From Neurospora tetrasperma FGSC 2508 (Eukaryota; Ascomycota; Sordariomycetes; Sordariales; Sordariaceae): DNA of 64,000 nt. How positions within the stretch are numbered: the first letter of the stretch is position 1; every line of letters starts with the position of its first letter. Below, piece after piece: positions 35,224 to 47,494 of the stretch. Position numbers and translations under genes: made by a program. Location of the stretch: positions 4,566,171 through 4,630,170 of the forward strand of contig NW_009799179.1 of assembly GCF_000213175.1 (NCBI RefSeq). The letters are read 5' to 3'. Under the pieces are notes generated by a model. It was not told the origin of the DNA. It searched no databases and saw nothing but the letters and a program-made list of their open reading frames with translations.

Positions 35224-37032
35224 ATGTCCAACCTCTTTTCTGGAATGTGAGTGGTTTCGATATCTTCATCTTTGTTCCCAAATCTACCTGGGGCCCTGCA
35301 TCTCCGGAGCTGCCTACCACGCCGTCTCTGCATCTTCAAGCATCTCTGTACGTATACTGCCTAGAGGTACGAACCCCTTTGCTTCTCTACCTTATCCCCC
35401 CCCCATCCATTTCCCATGTCAGGTCCTCCTGGTTAGGATCGTCTCGCTCCTTGCTCATCAACACCCGCAAGTGCTTTGTGCTGAAGGTCGAAGTGAGCTC
35501 TCTATATGAGACTATCACATCACTTACCATGTATATGGGCAACGTTACCCCTTTCATGCCAAGCCCGTCACGGCCCAACACAACTTTCAAGTTCTCTGAA
35601 CAAATAACCGACAACCATTGAGCGGGTGACTTTGATGTTCACTATATGGTGAATTTGAAGAGGAGGTCATACAACGGTTGAGCCTTCACTCTCCCTTCCA
35701 CGATACGAATCTTTACCATATTAACCACATATCATGCTATCCCGCAAATTGGAGGTTGGATACTCAGCTTAGCTGACAGATATGTCTGCGGCTATGAGAA
35801 TAATCCGCCTTGTATCACTGACGGCGGATTGTCGACTCATTATTAACAAATGCACTCTTCTACCAAGCAACGGAATGAGGAACTAACAGCATCATTCTAG
35901 AAACGCTCGGTTTAGAGGACACAAAAGCCCAACCAGTCCGACTCAGCAAAACCCTCAGAACTCTTTGCCTTCCATACACTCACTCGAGACATCTCCTGGT
36001 TATACATCTCCAACTCTTTCAGTGAAACTTCCACCCATCCAGAACTCGCTTTCTCTCGCTGAAAGTATCGGCATGGATCCCAATAATGGTTCGATCCCCT
36101 CAGCGGAGGAGGTCCTTGCTTCATATCATCTACCCCAAGTGAAGCCGCAATGGCTAAACTGCAATTATGGCAAACATATCGTTAAGGGCAATTTCCTGAC
36201 CCTTAGTGCTAAGCCTAAGACGGTGGAAATGGGAGAGTGGATAGCACATCAAGGTACGTACAGTTGTCGAACATCATCGGGAAATTCGTAGCTCTGCTAA
36301 CTTCGTGTTATAGTCGTGGACCACTGGCGGATGCTCATTACCTTCATCAAACTCGTCCATGACCGGGAAGAGGATGGCAGCTCGATCTGCAACTCTCGAA
36401 AATGTCCCAAGATGTCTGCGGGAGCGTAAGTTTTCTAGCAACTCAGCTACATCCCAGTCATCCAATGACCCCTTTGTAAACTGACCATCCAATACAGCTC
36501 CCACTCCTTCACCTGGCTGAACTCGCGGCTTCAACCCGTGGAAATCCCAGCATACGAATACCTCAGCCTCGTTCAGCGCTACATCAGCGGCAAGATTGAC
36601 GACAGCAACCTGTTCCCCACCGATCCTGCGGGCGTCTCCTTCGCTGACAACCCGGCGTTCTGCACCCCCTTGCCCGAGTCGGGCCCGGACTGGATTGGCA
36701 AGCGAAGCGGCTTCCCGCAGAATTTCATGGAGACGTGTCAGACCATCTTCCGGCAAATGTTCCGCGTCTACGCGCACCTGTACTGGTCACACTTTGACGA
36801 CATGTTCTGCCTCAACCTGGAAAAATCCATGAACAGCTGCTTCAGCCATTTCATCTTGACGGCCACCACGCTCGGCCTGTTGAAGAAGACAGATCTGGAG
36901 CCGATGCAGCCGCTTATCGATCTTTGGGCTGCTTTGGGCACTTTCCCCCAGGGCTGCAAGGCATATGAAATCGCCAATATCTCGGTTGGACATCTTCTTA
37001 TCCAGAAGGCGGGCGGTCCACCCTCGAGCTAG
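35224..37032 (+). CDS. MOB-family NDR kinase activator (MOB2-like)
   Basis: Proposed exons 35224-35246, 35901-36253, 36314-36425 and 36498-37032 (340 aa), all phases consistent. The core is certain: EWIAHQVVDHWRMLITFIKL, the zinc-binding Cys pair in SSICNSRKCPKMSAG, and the His pair in RVYAHLYWSHFDD, which together hold the MOB zinc ion. The family C-terminus is LEPMQPLIDLWAALGTF. MOB proteins bind and activate NDR/LATS kinases; in Neurospora the MOB2 proteins work with COT1 in hyphal tip growth and branching. MOB2 rather than MOB1 is inferred from the TWLNSR segment. The 23-nt first exon (MSNLFSG) and the 654-nt first intron are the weak part; exon 2 must begin at the CTAG acceptor at 35897-35900, because the frame upstream has no suitable ATG. 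The N-terminus is Ser/Pro-rich. Confidence 0.85.
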
Positions 37033-37381
37033 TTGTAACCAGCTGGTTTTGCCGGCCTGGTTGTCTGCTTCGAGATGGAGTGCTACTCGGCTATTATACA
37101 TGTCCAAAAATTTGGTATACATAGGTGTGCATGAGATGTCATATGGCTCGTAATTATAAATAGCGAATAGCGAAGATACCTTGAGACCACTGGATCTGAG
37201 TCATGTAGAAAGGGGGGTGGATATTGATGCCTGGTATCAAACTTCGACCATACACAACATATGAGTTTCTACCCTTCATTTTACGCATCCATAAGATCGC
37301 GCATAAAACATCATAGCACTTTGTTTGACGAGGCTAGCATGATAGCCATCACTCATGTTTCATTACATTGTACCACACTCC
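37033..37381. other. convergent intergenic region (MOB gene / DUF3237 gene)
   Basis: 349 bp, AT-rich, presumably the two 3' UTRs. Nothing else is seen. Confidence 0.4.
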
Positions 37382-38276
37382 TTAGGAGGCAGTCACCTCG
37401 CTAATCTTGTACTCGACAACAATCGGCTTACCAGGCTCAATGATGAACCTGCCAGATCCAACGAAGACCTTGTTTTGCAGAGGATAGAGCTTCTCATTGC
37501 CGGTCTCGAAAACGTGGTGGGTGACTATAAGCCATTTCATCTCTCGTCAGCAAACCAAGAAGCTCCAGCGTTCTCTCTCGAAGAGTGACAAATCAAACCA
37601 TTTCTCCAGTCCTTCACCCAAACCATCCAACATCCACATCGTAGTTCAGCCCCGACACAAATACATTGCAAGCAAAAAAAAGGTCACACTCACAAGCATC
37701 ACCAAACCCCGTCGTCGCCATGTCCGGCTCGCCACGGAACACCTTGCCGGCGGCACCCGCCAGCGAGACAGTGCCTGTGTAATTGAACCGGAACAGCGCA
37801 CCCGTCGTCTTGTCCTTGCCGACGCTGTGGATTTCCAGCCGCACGTTCTCGCCGTTCGGGTCCATCCGCACGTAGTCGGCGCCGTGCACGAACTCGGCGT
37901 CCAGTTGGATCGGGTACGAGGCTTCCGACTTGACAGACCCGCTGTTGGGCACAAAGGGAACGAAGAGCATAGTGCCGCCGCGAGCAGTGGTGCCGATGTT
38001 GGCGGGGGGTTCAATCACGATCTGGAAGTAGAAAGAGATGGAGTGGTTAGGTATGTATCGAACTGGAATAGTGTAATCGGCCAAGAAGTGGGAGACATCT
38101 TTCAGGGAGCATGATACTATTCTTGTTCTGAGGTTGAGCGATGTCGATAGGTATCCTGGATACTAGACTACAGCCCGAAGAATACCCATTGAATCATCTA
38201 CAACAACGCAACTAGAAGAGAAGGGGTGTAAACATACCTGAGCCGTGAAGGCCGGGATAAGCTTCGGGAAGGACAT
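37382..38276 (-). CDS. DUF3237-family protein
   Basis: Minus-strand exons 38276-38238, 38021-37694 and 37524-37382 (169 aa), phases consistent. The protein starts MSFPKLIPAFTAQIVIEPPA and shows the DUF3237 barrel pattern: glycine-rich turns (IGTTARGGTMLFVPF), DAEFVHGADYVRMDPNGENV, LFRFNYTGTVSL, and a C-terminal strand pair ending IIEPGKPIVVEYKISEVTAS. There is no signal peptide or membrane segment, so it is probably cytosolic. No biochemical role is established that I can name. The first intron is long for this window (216 nt). Confidence 0.82.
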
Positions 38277-41080
38277 TATGACGGGTCTGAATACTTGGTA
38301 ACGAAGACAGACTGATTCAAGTATTGAATCTTTTAAACGTTCCTTCTTGTAGTTCGAAGGAGGGAAGCCGAAGGTACTATAACACCATCCAGAGCTATAC
38401 AATACCTACCTGTCTTGACCTTATTTGACCTCTACCCCACGCCGATTCCTCCTCTTCTCCGCAGGTAGCTGAAGGAGGGGTTACCCGTGCCTCGCATCCA
38501 CTTTGTCAGGGGAGCGGGGATATGGCACAAGTCTGTCATACTAAAAGAGGCAAGATGAGCATACCTATATCGACCCTACCGGTGATGAACCTATTCGCAT
38601 TAGGCTTTGGTATGACTTAAAGAACATCACCCCATTTCCATCTACATGTAGGTGCTGCTGAGCGTAGATAATCGGGGTGGTCCTTCATATTACCGATACA
38701 TTTGTTTCTTGTAGGATTCTCTAGCTGGGGTGGTCAAGCAAGGCGAAAGCTGCAAATCAATGTCATACATAGCTGGTAAGCTAAATGTTAGTCGGTGCTG
38801 GAGCCTTGATAAGTTACCGCAATTGAGGTGACTTTCAAGATCCAACCTCGCATCCGAGCTACACAATATACACTAGGTCGATGATTCCGCGGTGTACACA
38901 GTAACACTTGATAGACTCTAAGCCTTGTGGTGTCTTCATCCGACCGCGCAACCGGAAACAAGTCGAGTTCGTAGGGAAGACATTCTATTCGCGGGCGTAG
39001 GTATCGGTGCGTGAACTACAGCATATGATGTCATTGAATTTGTATTTCACTCCGATTCCGATGTTGTACTTTCGGCGGTCAAGCACAGGCTTTTCGACTC
39101 CATTAAGTCAAGACGATGGCGGCAACGGTAATGGTGCGAAATGTGTTGCTTATGACCATAAATCCAAACACACGGATAGTATAGTTGACTGCGATCCATG
39201 GATACTTGGCGGAATATGTATCATGTTCGTTGTTTGAACTCCACGGATTGTCGGTGTGACAGCTTCTCAACGGTACCGGGCTGAGTGTATACCTACATAC
39301 TGTGGTACAGTAATGTGCCCTGTTAATGCTAGGCCCCCTTAATGCAAAAAGCCCCCCTTTTGCTAAAGATTTCGGCTGCCCGCATTCCCTCTGGTGGTAA
39401 AGACTGCTAACTGCTAATTGCAATACTAACGGGGCGGATTTGCATTAACAGGGATCTGATTTTGGTGGGCAGGACGAATAGCGGCGGTGCAAAAGGGTCG
39501 AAGTGACCCACCTTTAGGGTAGCCGACCCGTAATCCAGTAGCCCCACAGTATATATTGGTCTGTGCACTAGTACCATCCTTTGCAAATGCCCCCCTTTTG
39601 CAAAGAAATCTGGCTGCCTGCATTAGTTGCATTAACAGGGCACATTACTGTAGATACATACCTCGGCAATGGATTCTCAAGGGTCGTGAATCCACAAGGT
39701 TGTGGTGACATGGAGGCGCATCCGCACTCACACCCACCTATAGGTAGCCTTAAATCCACTGGTAGTCTAGAGTACTTGTTAGTGTACACCGAACAAGCTG
39801 GTAACTCAGCGTGAAGAGATGGGCTCTAAGTCAGTTACAGGCGCCCCGTCCATACCTCTAAGGACACAGTTGAAAAACCATGGATTGCAAAGAAGGGAAC
39901 CCGATGCCAAAATCAAGCTTTTTTGAGGGTTCTTCACCCTCCACAGCGGAGAAGTTGTGTGTCTGTGGGTCACCACCCAGTAGTGTACAGCCGTACGCTA
40001 GCGGTTGACCTACCCGACATGACTAACAGCGAATTACCCTGTGAAAAGCTTACAGGTGCATTTTACTGCGTGCCTCGTTCCACATATACTTGACCATCGT
40101 TACCTGGGCTACTATCTTGGGAATTGGACGTTGTGGCTACACAGCGCTGACCAGCAGTGATACAGTGGATCCCTGCTTGGGTTGACATCACCGGGCCGGA
40201 TTGGAAGTTGTAGTTTTTTTGTCCTGTCACCCCACGGTCAGTCGAAAGTGGAAAGGAAGACACCAGGACAGAAGCCCGGCCATACTTAGCTCCCGAAAAT
40301 TGACTGTTTCAATTCCGTCGAAGCCCGATGTTTCAAGAACTTTCGTCCTCGTCTGCTGTCGTATCTGTTTCTCACGCAGAGCCGCGTCCACACATCTGCT
40401 GTTGCTGATACAGGCAAGGTGGGTACTTCCTAGAGGTACTCTATTACATAATTTCATTCATACAACATTCAAAGCAGCACTGGTACGTTGTGCGAGAGGT
40501 CTCGACGTCGACATCAACGTGCGATTGTAAGGCTTCATTGATCATCACACCAAGTCGCACTGCCTTCGATAAGACACTGGTTACCCTGATTCAAGAGGCG
40601 CCACAGCCTTTTTTTTTTTTTCCTCTTCTTTTTGTTTGACGTGGATCTACCAGTAAACATCTGTTGCTCCGGCTGCCATACATTTCCAAGCTAGGCCGTC
40701 TGCCTACTGCATCGCAACTGAGTTGCCATAGCGCCCGCGCTCGCCTGCCTGCTGGCTCTTTGCTCTCTCACGTCATCTCTTTCGTCCCAAGGTCACCACA
40801 CTTTTTCCGCCGGGCACAAACTGGCATTCTTTCAAACCCATACCACAGTTTTTACCTGAATGTTATTTCAGCTTGCGCGGAGCTAAAATCGCCTGTCCCA
40901 CTAATTGATTAGGAACGTGGTTGTCCGTCTTGTTAGCTTCCCTGGACAGAGGGGACCCAATCATTCAGTCCAACCAACAATCATCCACCAGCCACCCACC
41001 TAGTCATCTACAGGTTCATCGAAGACGAAATCCAGGACGTACAACTCCACCTACCAAGTCGCGAATCGCTGACCAATGTC
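38277..41080. other. 2.8 kb gene-free divergent region with a transposable element
   Basis: Between the DUF3237 gene start and the Mg2+ transporter start. It contains an inverted-repeat element (39308-39650). The last 450 bp, with a T-rich run at 40612-40621 and a pyrimidine-rich stretch, are the likely leader of the transporter gene. No other gene is supported. Confidence 0.45.
39308..39650. mobile_element. MITE-like element with 22-bp inverted repeats and TA target site
   Basis: The termini are perfect inverted repeats over 22 bp, beginning CAGTAATGTGCCCTGTTAAT (39308-39329 and 39629-39650), flanked by TA on both sides (39306-39307 and 39651-39652). A CAGT start plus TA duplication is typical of Tc1/mariner-type (including pogo/Fot1-like) transposons. 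The 343-bp length and lack of any transposase make it non-autonomous. Inside are two direct copies of a 43-bp segment (about 39343-39385 and 39582-39624, about 80% identical, each with a C6T4 block) and one more GCATTAACAGGG motif at 39452-39463. Confidence 0.8.
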
Positions 41081-43703
41081 ATGGATCTAAATAATCCCCC
41101 ACGGCACGATGCCTCGATGTCGAACTCGGGGCCATCCGCAGGCCAACCTCCCCAAAACCAACCATCTCGAAGGAGAAAGAACCATCGAGCGGGCAAGAAG
41201 AAGAAGAAGAATAGAAGAACTTCTTTCGGCGTCACCTCCGAGGATATGGCCCAGGAGAGAATGAATGATAAGGCGCTTGCGGAAGCCAGAAACGGTTTTT
41301 ATTCGCAGCCCGGAAACAACTTCAGCAATACAAGCATTGATAGCGAGGCGCTTTTGGATCATAGGTGAGTTTCTGGCATCTTCAAGCGGGGGTTTAGCAG
41401 GAGCTTACACATATCATAATTATAGAGAACAACAACCATTCCTACGACCTAGACGGCCATCGATGTTGGTGTCGCAAAGTTCGCATTTGACAACACCACA
41501 GGTCGCGAGCAGGCTTAAAACAGTGGTGGCCAGCAGCAACAACAGCGAAGACGAGCACGAAGGAGCACCCCTTCTCTCTAGTTCCGTATTCCAGAGAAGC
41601 GAAGGCTTTGCAGGTTATGGTTCAAACGACACCGCGCGAAGGGATTCAGTCGCCAGTCGTCTTGAATCAAGCAGGGACAGCAGCAAAAGGAGACGGGCCA
41701 CATCACTTGGCGCAACCGGCACAGAAGGCTATAATGTCAACTATCCTCCATCAGTGCCTGGAACTCCTCCCATGGGCGCAACCGATCGCGATCTAAGCAT
41801 GAGCTTCGGCGATATCATGCTGCGGGATGATGTCGACTCCATGCCGAATTCCCCTGGCAGGCGAACTTTAAATGAAGAGAGCGACTTGGTAGGATCTTTG
41901 GAACGACGACACACAATCGCATTACAGGCTGAGGAGGACGTGTGCTTTCCCCAGGATGGTCTCTCTGAAATCGCTGATGAGGATCTTCGCACTCGTGATC
42001 CCACTGCGTATCGCATGAAGAGAAGACGGCGCGGCAAATGGCCGGATCTTGCTATCTTGGAGGAATGGAGCAGGTATGAGAAGGAAGGCAGAAGTGAGGA
42101 GCGCCATGCAAAAAAGATCACGGAACCTCAGTTGATCAACGGGCGACTAAGGCCAGTCCATCGTGGCTGGTACCGGGCTCAGGAAGATGCTCCTTATCGC
42201 TTCACATACTTCAATGAAGAATTCCAGAGTACTATTCACAGCCAGACCATTTCAGAACTGGTTCCACCAGGAGGCTCCTTTAGACAGCTGTTCATCCCCG
42301 ATCCACCACTCCTTTCAGATTCCTCTGATGACGAAGATGACGAAGAGGATCAGCGCCATGTCGGTCTAGATGAAGTTCTGGGGGGCCAGAACGGTGACCC
42401 AAGGATTCCAAGCCGGCAGCCATCGCTCACTACCACTACCCAAGGTTACTTCGACGCTCGGAGAGATCGTGGCTCGAACGCCGGAACAACAGTCACGGAT
42501 TCGAAACGTACCTCGGGAGAGCATACACCAACAGATACCAAATCTCCGGAACGTTCCAAGTCGCCACCGACGGAAAAGACAAGCAAGCCACCAAAATACG
42601 GAGACCGACCAGTGTGGTGGCTGGATATCTATAGCCCGACCGAGCAAGAGATGAAGGTTATCTCCAAGGCATTTGGTATCCACCCACTCACAGCTGAAGA
42701 TATCATGATGCAAGAAGCCCGCGAAAAAGTTGAACTTTTCCGGCACTATTACTTCGTCAATTATCGTTCATTCGACCAGGATTCAACAAGCGAGAATTTT
42801 CTGGAGCCCGTCAACATGTACGTGGTCGTGTTCCGCGAGGGCGTCCTAAGCTTCCACTTTTCGCAAACACCGCACCCGGCCAACGTGCGTCGACGAATTC
42901 GTCAGCTGCGTGACTATCTCATTCTATCATCGGATTGGATATCGTACGCCATTATCGACGACATTACCGATGTTTTTGGTCCGCTGATTCACAACATCGA
43001 GGATGAAGTCGACGATATCGACGAAGCCATTTTGCTTCTGCACTCCGAAGACGATCCGAATTTCCCATCGGATAATCTCAAAGAAAAGTCTGAGGCCGGC
43101 GACGCGACATCAGCCGAATCTGGACGCGACATGCTCAGACGCGTGGGCGACTGCCGCAAAAAGGTGATGTCGCTTTACAGACTGCTCGGCAACAAGGCCG
43201 ACGTCATCAAGAGCTTCGCAAAGCGTTGCAATGAGCATTGGGAGGTGGCGCCTCGGTCGGAGATCGGTCTGTACTTGGGTGACATTCAGGATCATATTGT
43301 GACCATGACTTCGAACTTGAGTCACTATGAGAAGTAAGTTGTCTCTCTAGTAATCCAATTGCTTCTCCACTCGTCACTATTTCTCGCAAATTTTAAACCC
43401 AAAATCCTAACAATCATTCAACTTAGAATCCTAGCACGATCTCATGCCAACTACCTAGCGCAAATCAACATACGCATGAACGAGCGACAGGAGCAGACGG
43501 CTGACGTGCTCGGGAGACTCACCGTCTTGGGTACCATTGTACTCCCCATGAACATCGTTACCGGTCTCTGGGGTATGAACGTCTGGGTCCCTGGACAGGG
43601 GAACGAGGGCGACCTCAAGTGGTTCACGGCCATCACAGCGGGACTGTTGCTCTTTGGGTTTGGCTGTTATCTGATTGCGATGCGTGTGTATAAGATTGTG
43701 TAA
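41081..43703 (+). CDS. CorA/Alr-type Mg2+ transporter
   Basis: Exons 41081-41364, 41426-43333 and 43427-43703 (822 aa), with phases consistent. The N-terminal half is a long cytosolic, Ser- and charge-rich extension with a Lys run (KKKKKN), as in fungal Alr1/Mnr2 proteins. The CorA domain begins near residue 500 (PVWWLDIYSPTEQEMKVISK) and passes through HPLTAEDIMMQEAREKVELF. The two C-terminal membrane helices follow; the first is followed by the selectivity motif GMN (780-782, in GLWGMNVWVPGQG), and the second is FTAITAGLLLFGFGCYLIAM. The GMN and the following loop are what gate Mg2+ in CorA pentamers. Plasma membrane (Alr1/2) or vacuole (Mnr2) cannot be told apart here. An AATAAA lies at 44007-44012. 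Confidence 0.93.
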
Positions 43704-44357
43704 AGATACAGACAGGCACGCAAGCGAGTGAGTGGAGGCAAGTGAGGAGGAGGGCTTTTGATGTACCATACGGGTTTAACGACTATTTTTGGACGATAAG
43801 GTCAAGATCCTATCATGTACTGAGAGAGCACATGTCTACATGAGGGGTTTTGGTACCTAGTTTACATGACAGCGTTTTGGTTAATAAGGATGGGCAAAAG
43901 AAACAGAACGAAATACAGGCGTTGTTGGGTGGTGGTGATGGCGTTTTGTGGAGTGAGATTGAATGTCTGTCATTTTCGCGATTCGATAGACAGATGAATC
44001 TAAAAGAATAAAGCGGAAAGCAAAGTCATGTAGTCCACAACTCTGTCTTCATACCTTTGATGATATATGTCGTCTACTTGATCAAAACTATGCCCGTATA
44101 CATTGTCACGAAACTTTGACTTTGTTCAGCGGTTTAAGCTTCCAGACTGTGGCTGTTAAATTCACCGATATTTACCCTTTTCTATTGAACCTTTGCAATG
44201 CTCCCATTTAGAGTGTGAAACCGACCGCCACCACCATAACGCCTGACCAGCCTAGAAAAGAATGCATAACGACAGAAAAACAGGAACATGAGGCCCCAAT
44301 ACATATTTTGTTGCCCATGTTCACGAGAAGTTGACTAATTGAATCATCCGTCTGTCA
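43704..44357. other. convergent intergenic region (Mg2+ transporter / cstF-64)
   Basis: 654 bp with an AATAAA at 44007-44012 on the plus strand, a candidate poly(A) signal for the transporter gene. Nothing else is recognised. Confidence 0.4.
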
Positions 44358-45540
44358 TCAGCGTAGGCCCTGAGCAGAAAACTGAGCGCGAAGCGCCAAA
44401 ATCTGCTGCCTCTCCGCTTCCTGCAGCTTGTCAATCGTCTCCTGCGGCAACTCCATAACGGCACGCATCAGCGCCTCTGCATCCTGCCCTGGGGCAGCAG
44501 CAGCAGTCGGAGCTGGAATAGGAGCCGCGGCGACAGGTGGTGCTGCGTAGCCTCCAACAGGACCAGGGGCAACAGGGGGGGTGGCTATGGCGCCGGGATA
44601 AGCTCCGTAGGGAGCACCGCCCATAGGGTTGGGGACAACGGGAGTACCCATAGAAGGAGCAGCAGCAGCGGCCGGGTTGTCGAGAACCGAGTTGATAGCG
44701 TCCGGCGAGACCAGGCCCATGATAAGGAGCGCTTGGAATATCGCGTAGCTCAGCTGGGGTGCTTGGTTGAGAAGTTCCGTGGCCCTAGCAGGATCGTTCG
44801 TCGCCAGCGTCTTCATCTGTTGGAGGATGTCGAGAAGCTGAGCCGGGGGAAGGGTGTTGAGGGTGCGGGAGATCGCGTCGGTGCAGGTGACATCGGGGGG
44901 AAGGTCTTTACCCTGGGGCAAGGGTCCGAGAGCAGGAGGGGCGGCGCTGGCGGGGGGAGCGGTATTGTAGCCTCCCCCATTGGGAGGTTGAGCGTTGTAG
45001 CTACCAGGGGCGTTCTGATTCGACTAGGTAGGCCGTCATGGTCAGTGGATTGTGTGTGAAAGCAAGGTGAGTTGAGTTGGTTTGTGCCATACCCCGCCAT
45101 CACGATCTCTGCCACCGTCTTCGTCGCTGACAGTCTCGTTGCTGAAATCGACACGCAGCTTGCGACCCATAATCTCGTGGTCGTTCAGGTTTCGTACGGC
45201 TGATGCAGCGGAATCTGGAGATCGGGGAAGGCTAATTAGCGTGTGCGCGGGAGAGGGACACTTGATACAGAGATGGATACGCACCGTAGTCGGGGAATTC
45301 TGCGAACCCAAAACCCTTTGGCCTTCCAGTTTCACGGTCATAGACAAGGCGGAAGTTGAGGACCCGTCCAGCGCCGCTAAAGATTTCGGTTATCTGCTCT
45401 TCGGTAAGGCCTGCATTGTCCCTGTCAGTGGGTGGGCTTTTATAGATGGTCGTCGTCTGACCTGGACAGAAGCGGGTTGTCTGCGTACCATAAGGAATGT
45501 TTCCCACGAAGACCACACGTGAAGGTTGGCGTGTCGACAT
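44358..45540 (-). CDS. cleavage stimulation factor 64-kDa subunit (CstF-64/Rna15)
   Basis: Minus-strand exons 45540-45489, 45410-45285, 45214-45093 and 45023-44358 (321 aa), all in phase. The RRM occupies residues about 8-86, with RNP2 VVFVGNIPYG and RNP1 RPKGFGFAEF. A Gly/Pro/Asn linker leads to the hinge domain (SRTLNTLPPAQLLDILQQMK through QAPQLSYAIFQALLIMGLV), which binds CstF-77 and symplekin. An Ala/Pro-rich stretch follows, and then the short C-terminal domain (ALMRAVMELPQETIDKLQEA) that contacts Pcf11/PC4. It recognises U/GU-rich elements downstream of poly(A) sites in the nucleus. The small size compared with the human protein is usual in fungi. Confidence 0.94.
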
Positions 45541-46431
45541 GGCGATGCGCGCGTTCACTGTCGAGCAAATATTGTTGTACGAAGCGCAAAGTGTCTAGCA
45601 GTAGCGCTGCTGAGAGTGGAGAGGCACAATCCTGCGTGAGTTTGACTGCGAGCTGTGTGGGCTGATCGAATGGGAATCACCAAGCGAACCAAATGTTGGA
45701 CAGGTGGAATGGGCAACCAAGAATTGGTATGAATCGATGCGAACAATAGGGACCGCGCAGGAACAGCGAACTTTGGCAGATGGATGAGATGGAAGTTAAC
45801 ACAGTCGTAGTTAGACTACCTGGTGGCAATTGGGTCCTCTTTAGCCTTTTCTCTTCAATTTCAAAGCCCAAGCCTGCTGCCAGATACCGTCGATTTGTAA
45901 GATGGGGGTTGGTCGAGGTGGGAATACTCTGTCAACGGGAAGATGTTCTGGGAATGGAGTCAGTCAACCTTTTGGTGGTTGCAAATGGAAGTTTGGAGTT
46001 CTGGATTTGCAAACGTCAAAAATTGGACTCTGTCGCTGTGTCGCTTCGACGATGGAATGCAGGGGCTATGTACGTCGCGGGGGTGGATACCTCTACTTGT
46101 CTCCGAGCTCCGATCCATCAAGGTCCTGCTCCCGTCGCGACAAGCTGTAGCGACCCACGTGAGCGTATGGTCTGTGCTTGACCAAAATGAGACAGGCGGT
46201 ACCTAGAAGTCCAGTTGCGCCAGTAGGGTGGTAGGCAGATGGCAAGTGGACTTTAGTGATACGCCTCGCTTGTGGTCCTGCCTGTGGGTGGTCTTAGCTC
46301 CGACGCTGGAAAAGCTCGGGTAAGCTATCGTGACGACTTCAATCCCCATTTCCCCACCACATCCGTCAACCAACCTAGGGCTCCTACTCCAAATCATCTT
46401 TGGGCCGCCCATTACTTCACAGCAGCCCAGC
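45541..46431. promoter_or_regulatory. divergent upstream region of cstF-64 and phb2
   Basis: 891 bp between two divergent start codons. No gene or repeat was recognised; open frames on the plus strand here lack family resemblance. Confidence 0.4.
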
Positions 46432-47494
46432 ATGTCGAACAACCCATATCAGGATCTCCTGAACAAGATTCAGCAGACTGCCCGGTCTCGCGGCGGCGGC
46501 GGTTTCCCAGGTGGCAGGCCCCCCATTCCTCCCCGCGGTTTGGGCCCTGCCTTGACCGGTTTCGCCCTTCTTGGTGGTGGTGCTTGGGTTCTTTCAAACT
46601 CCTTGTTCAACGTTGATGGTGGTCACAGAGCGATCAAGTACAGGAGAGTTAATGGTGTTAGCAAGGAGATCTATGGCGAAGGTTCGTCTGCTGCTTTCGC
46701 CGCTCGGTCTCGATCTCGCTAGCCTTAATCGTTTTTCTGACAAGTTGAATAGGAACCCATCTCATGATCCCCTGGTTCGAGACCCCCATTACCTACGATG
46801 TCCGCGCAAAACCCAGAAACGTGTCCTCCTTGACCGGTACCAAGGATTTGCAAATGGTCAACATTACCTGCCGTGTCCTTTCAAGACCCGAAGTCACGGC
46901 CTTGCCTCAGATTTACCGTACCCTCGGTACCGATTACGACGAGCGGGTCCTTCCTTCAATTGTCAACGAGGTTCTCAAGAGCGTTGTCGCGCAATTCAAC
47001 GCCAGTCAATTGATCACCCAAAGAGAGATGGTTGCCAAGCTTGTGCGCGAGAACCTGGCAAAGCGTGCGGCCCGGTTCAACATCCTTCTGGACGATGTGT
47101 CGCTTACAGTACGATTTCTACCCCCGTTCTTTTGCGTCGTAGATATCTTCGGCTAACCATACCCTAGCACCTCGCGTTCTCCCCCGAATTCACTGCGGCA
47201 GTAGAGGCCAAGCAGGTCGCACAGCAAGAGGCGCAGCGCGCAGCTTTCATTGTTGACAAGGCGCGTCAAGAGAAGCAGGCTATGGTGGTCAAGGCTCAGG
47301 GTGAGGCCCGTTCTGCGGAGCTCATCGGTGAGGCCATCAAGAAGAGCAAGTCGTATGTGGAATTGAAGAAGCTGGAGAATGCGCGTGCAATTGCGAACAT
47401 CATCCAGGAGGCCGGCGGCAAGAACAGGCTGCTCCTTGATTCTGAGGGCCTGGGCCTCAACGTTTTCGAAGATCGGAGGTCCAAAGACAACTAA
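46432..47494 (+). CDS. phb2: prohibitin-2
   Basis: Exons 46432-46681, 46753-47108 and 47168-47494 (310 aa), phases consistent. A short Gly/Pro-rich N-terminus is followed by one membrane anchor ([19 protein letters not shown], about residues 41-60). The PHB domain begins [14 protein letters not shown] and includes [19 protein letters not shown] and [16 protein letters not shown] long C-terminal coiled coil follows ([20 protein letters not shown]...). Prohibitin-2 forms ring complexes with prohibitin-1 in the inner mitochondrial membrane and supports assembly and turnover of respiratory subunits and cristae shape. The N-terminal extension marks PHB2 rather than PHB1. Confidence 0.95.

Noticed and set aside
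39340-39630. C6T4 direct repeats as a separate tandem or regulatory array
   Set aside because: Both copies lie inside the TA-flanked inverted-repeat element and are better explained as part of it.
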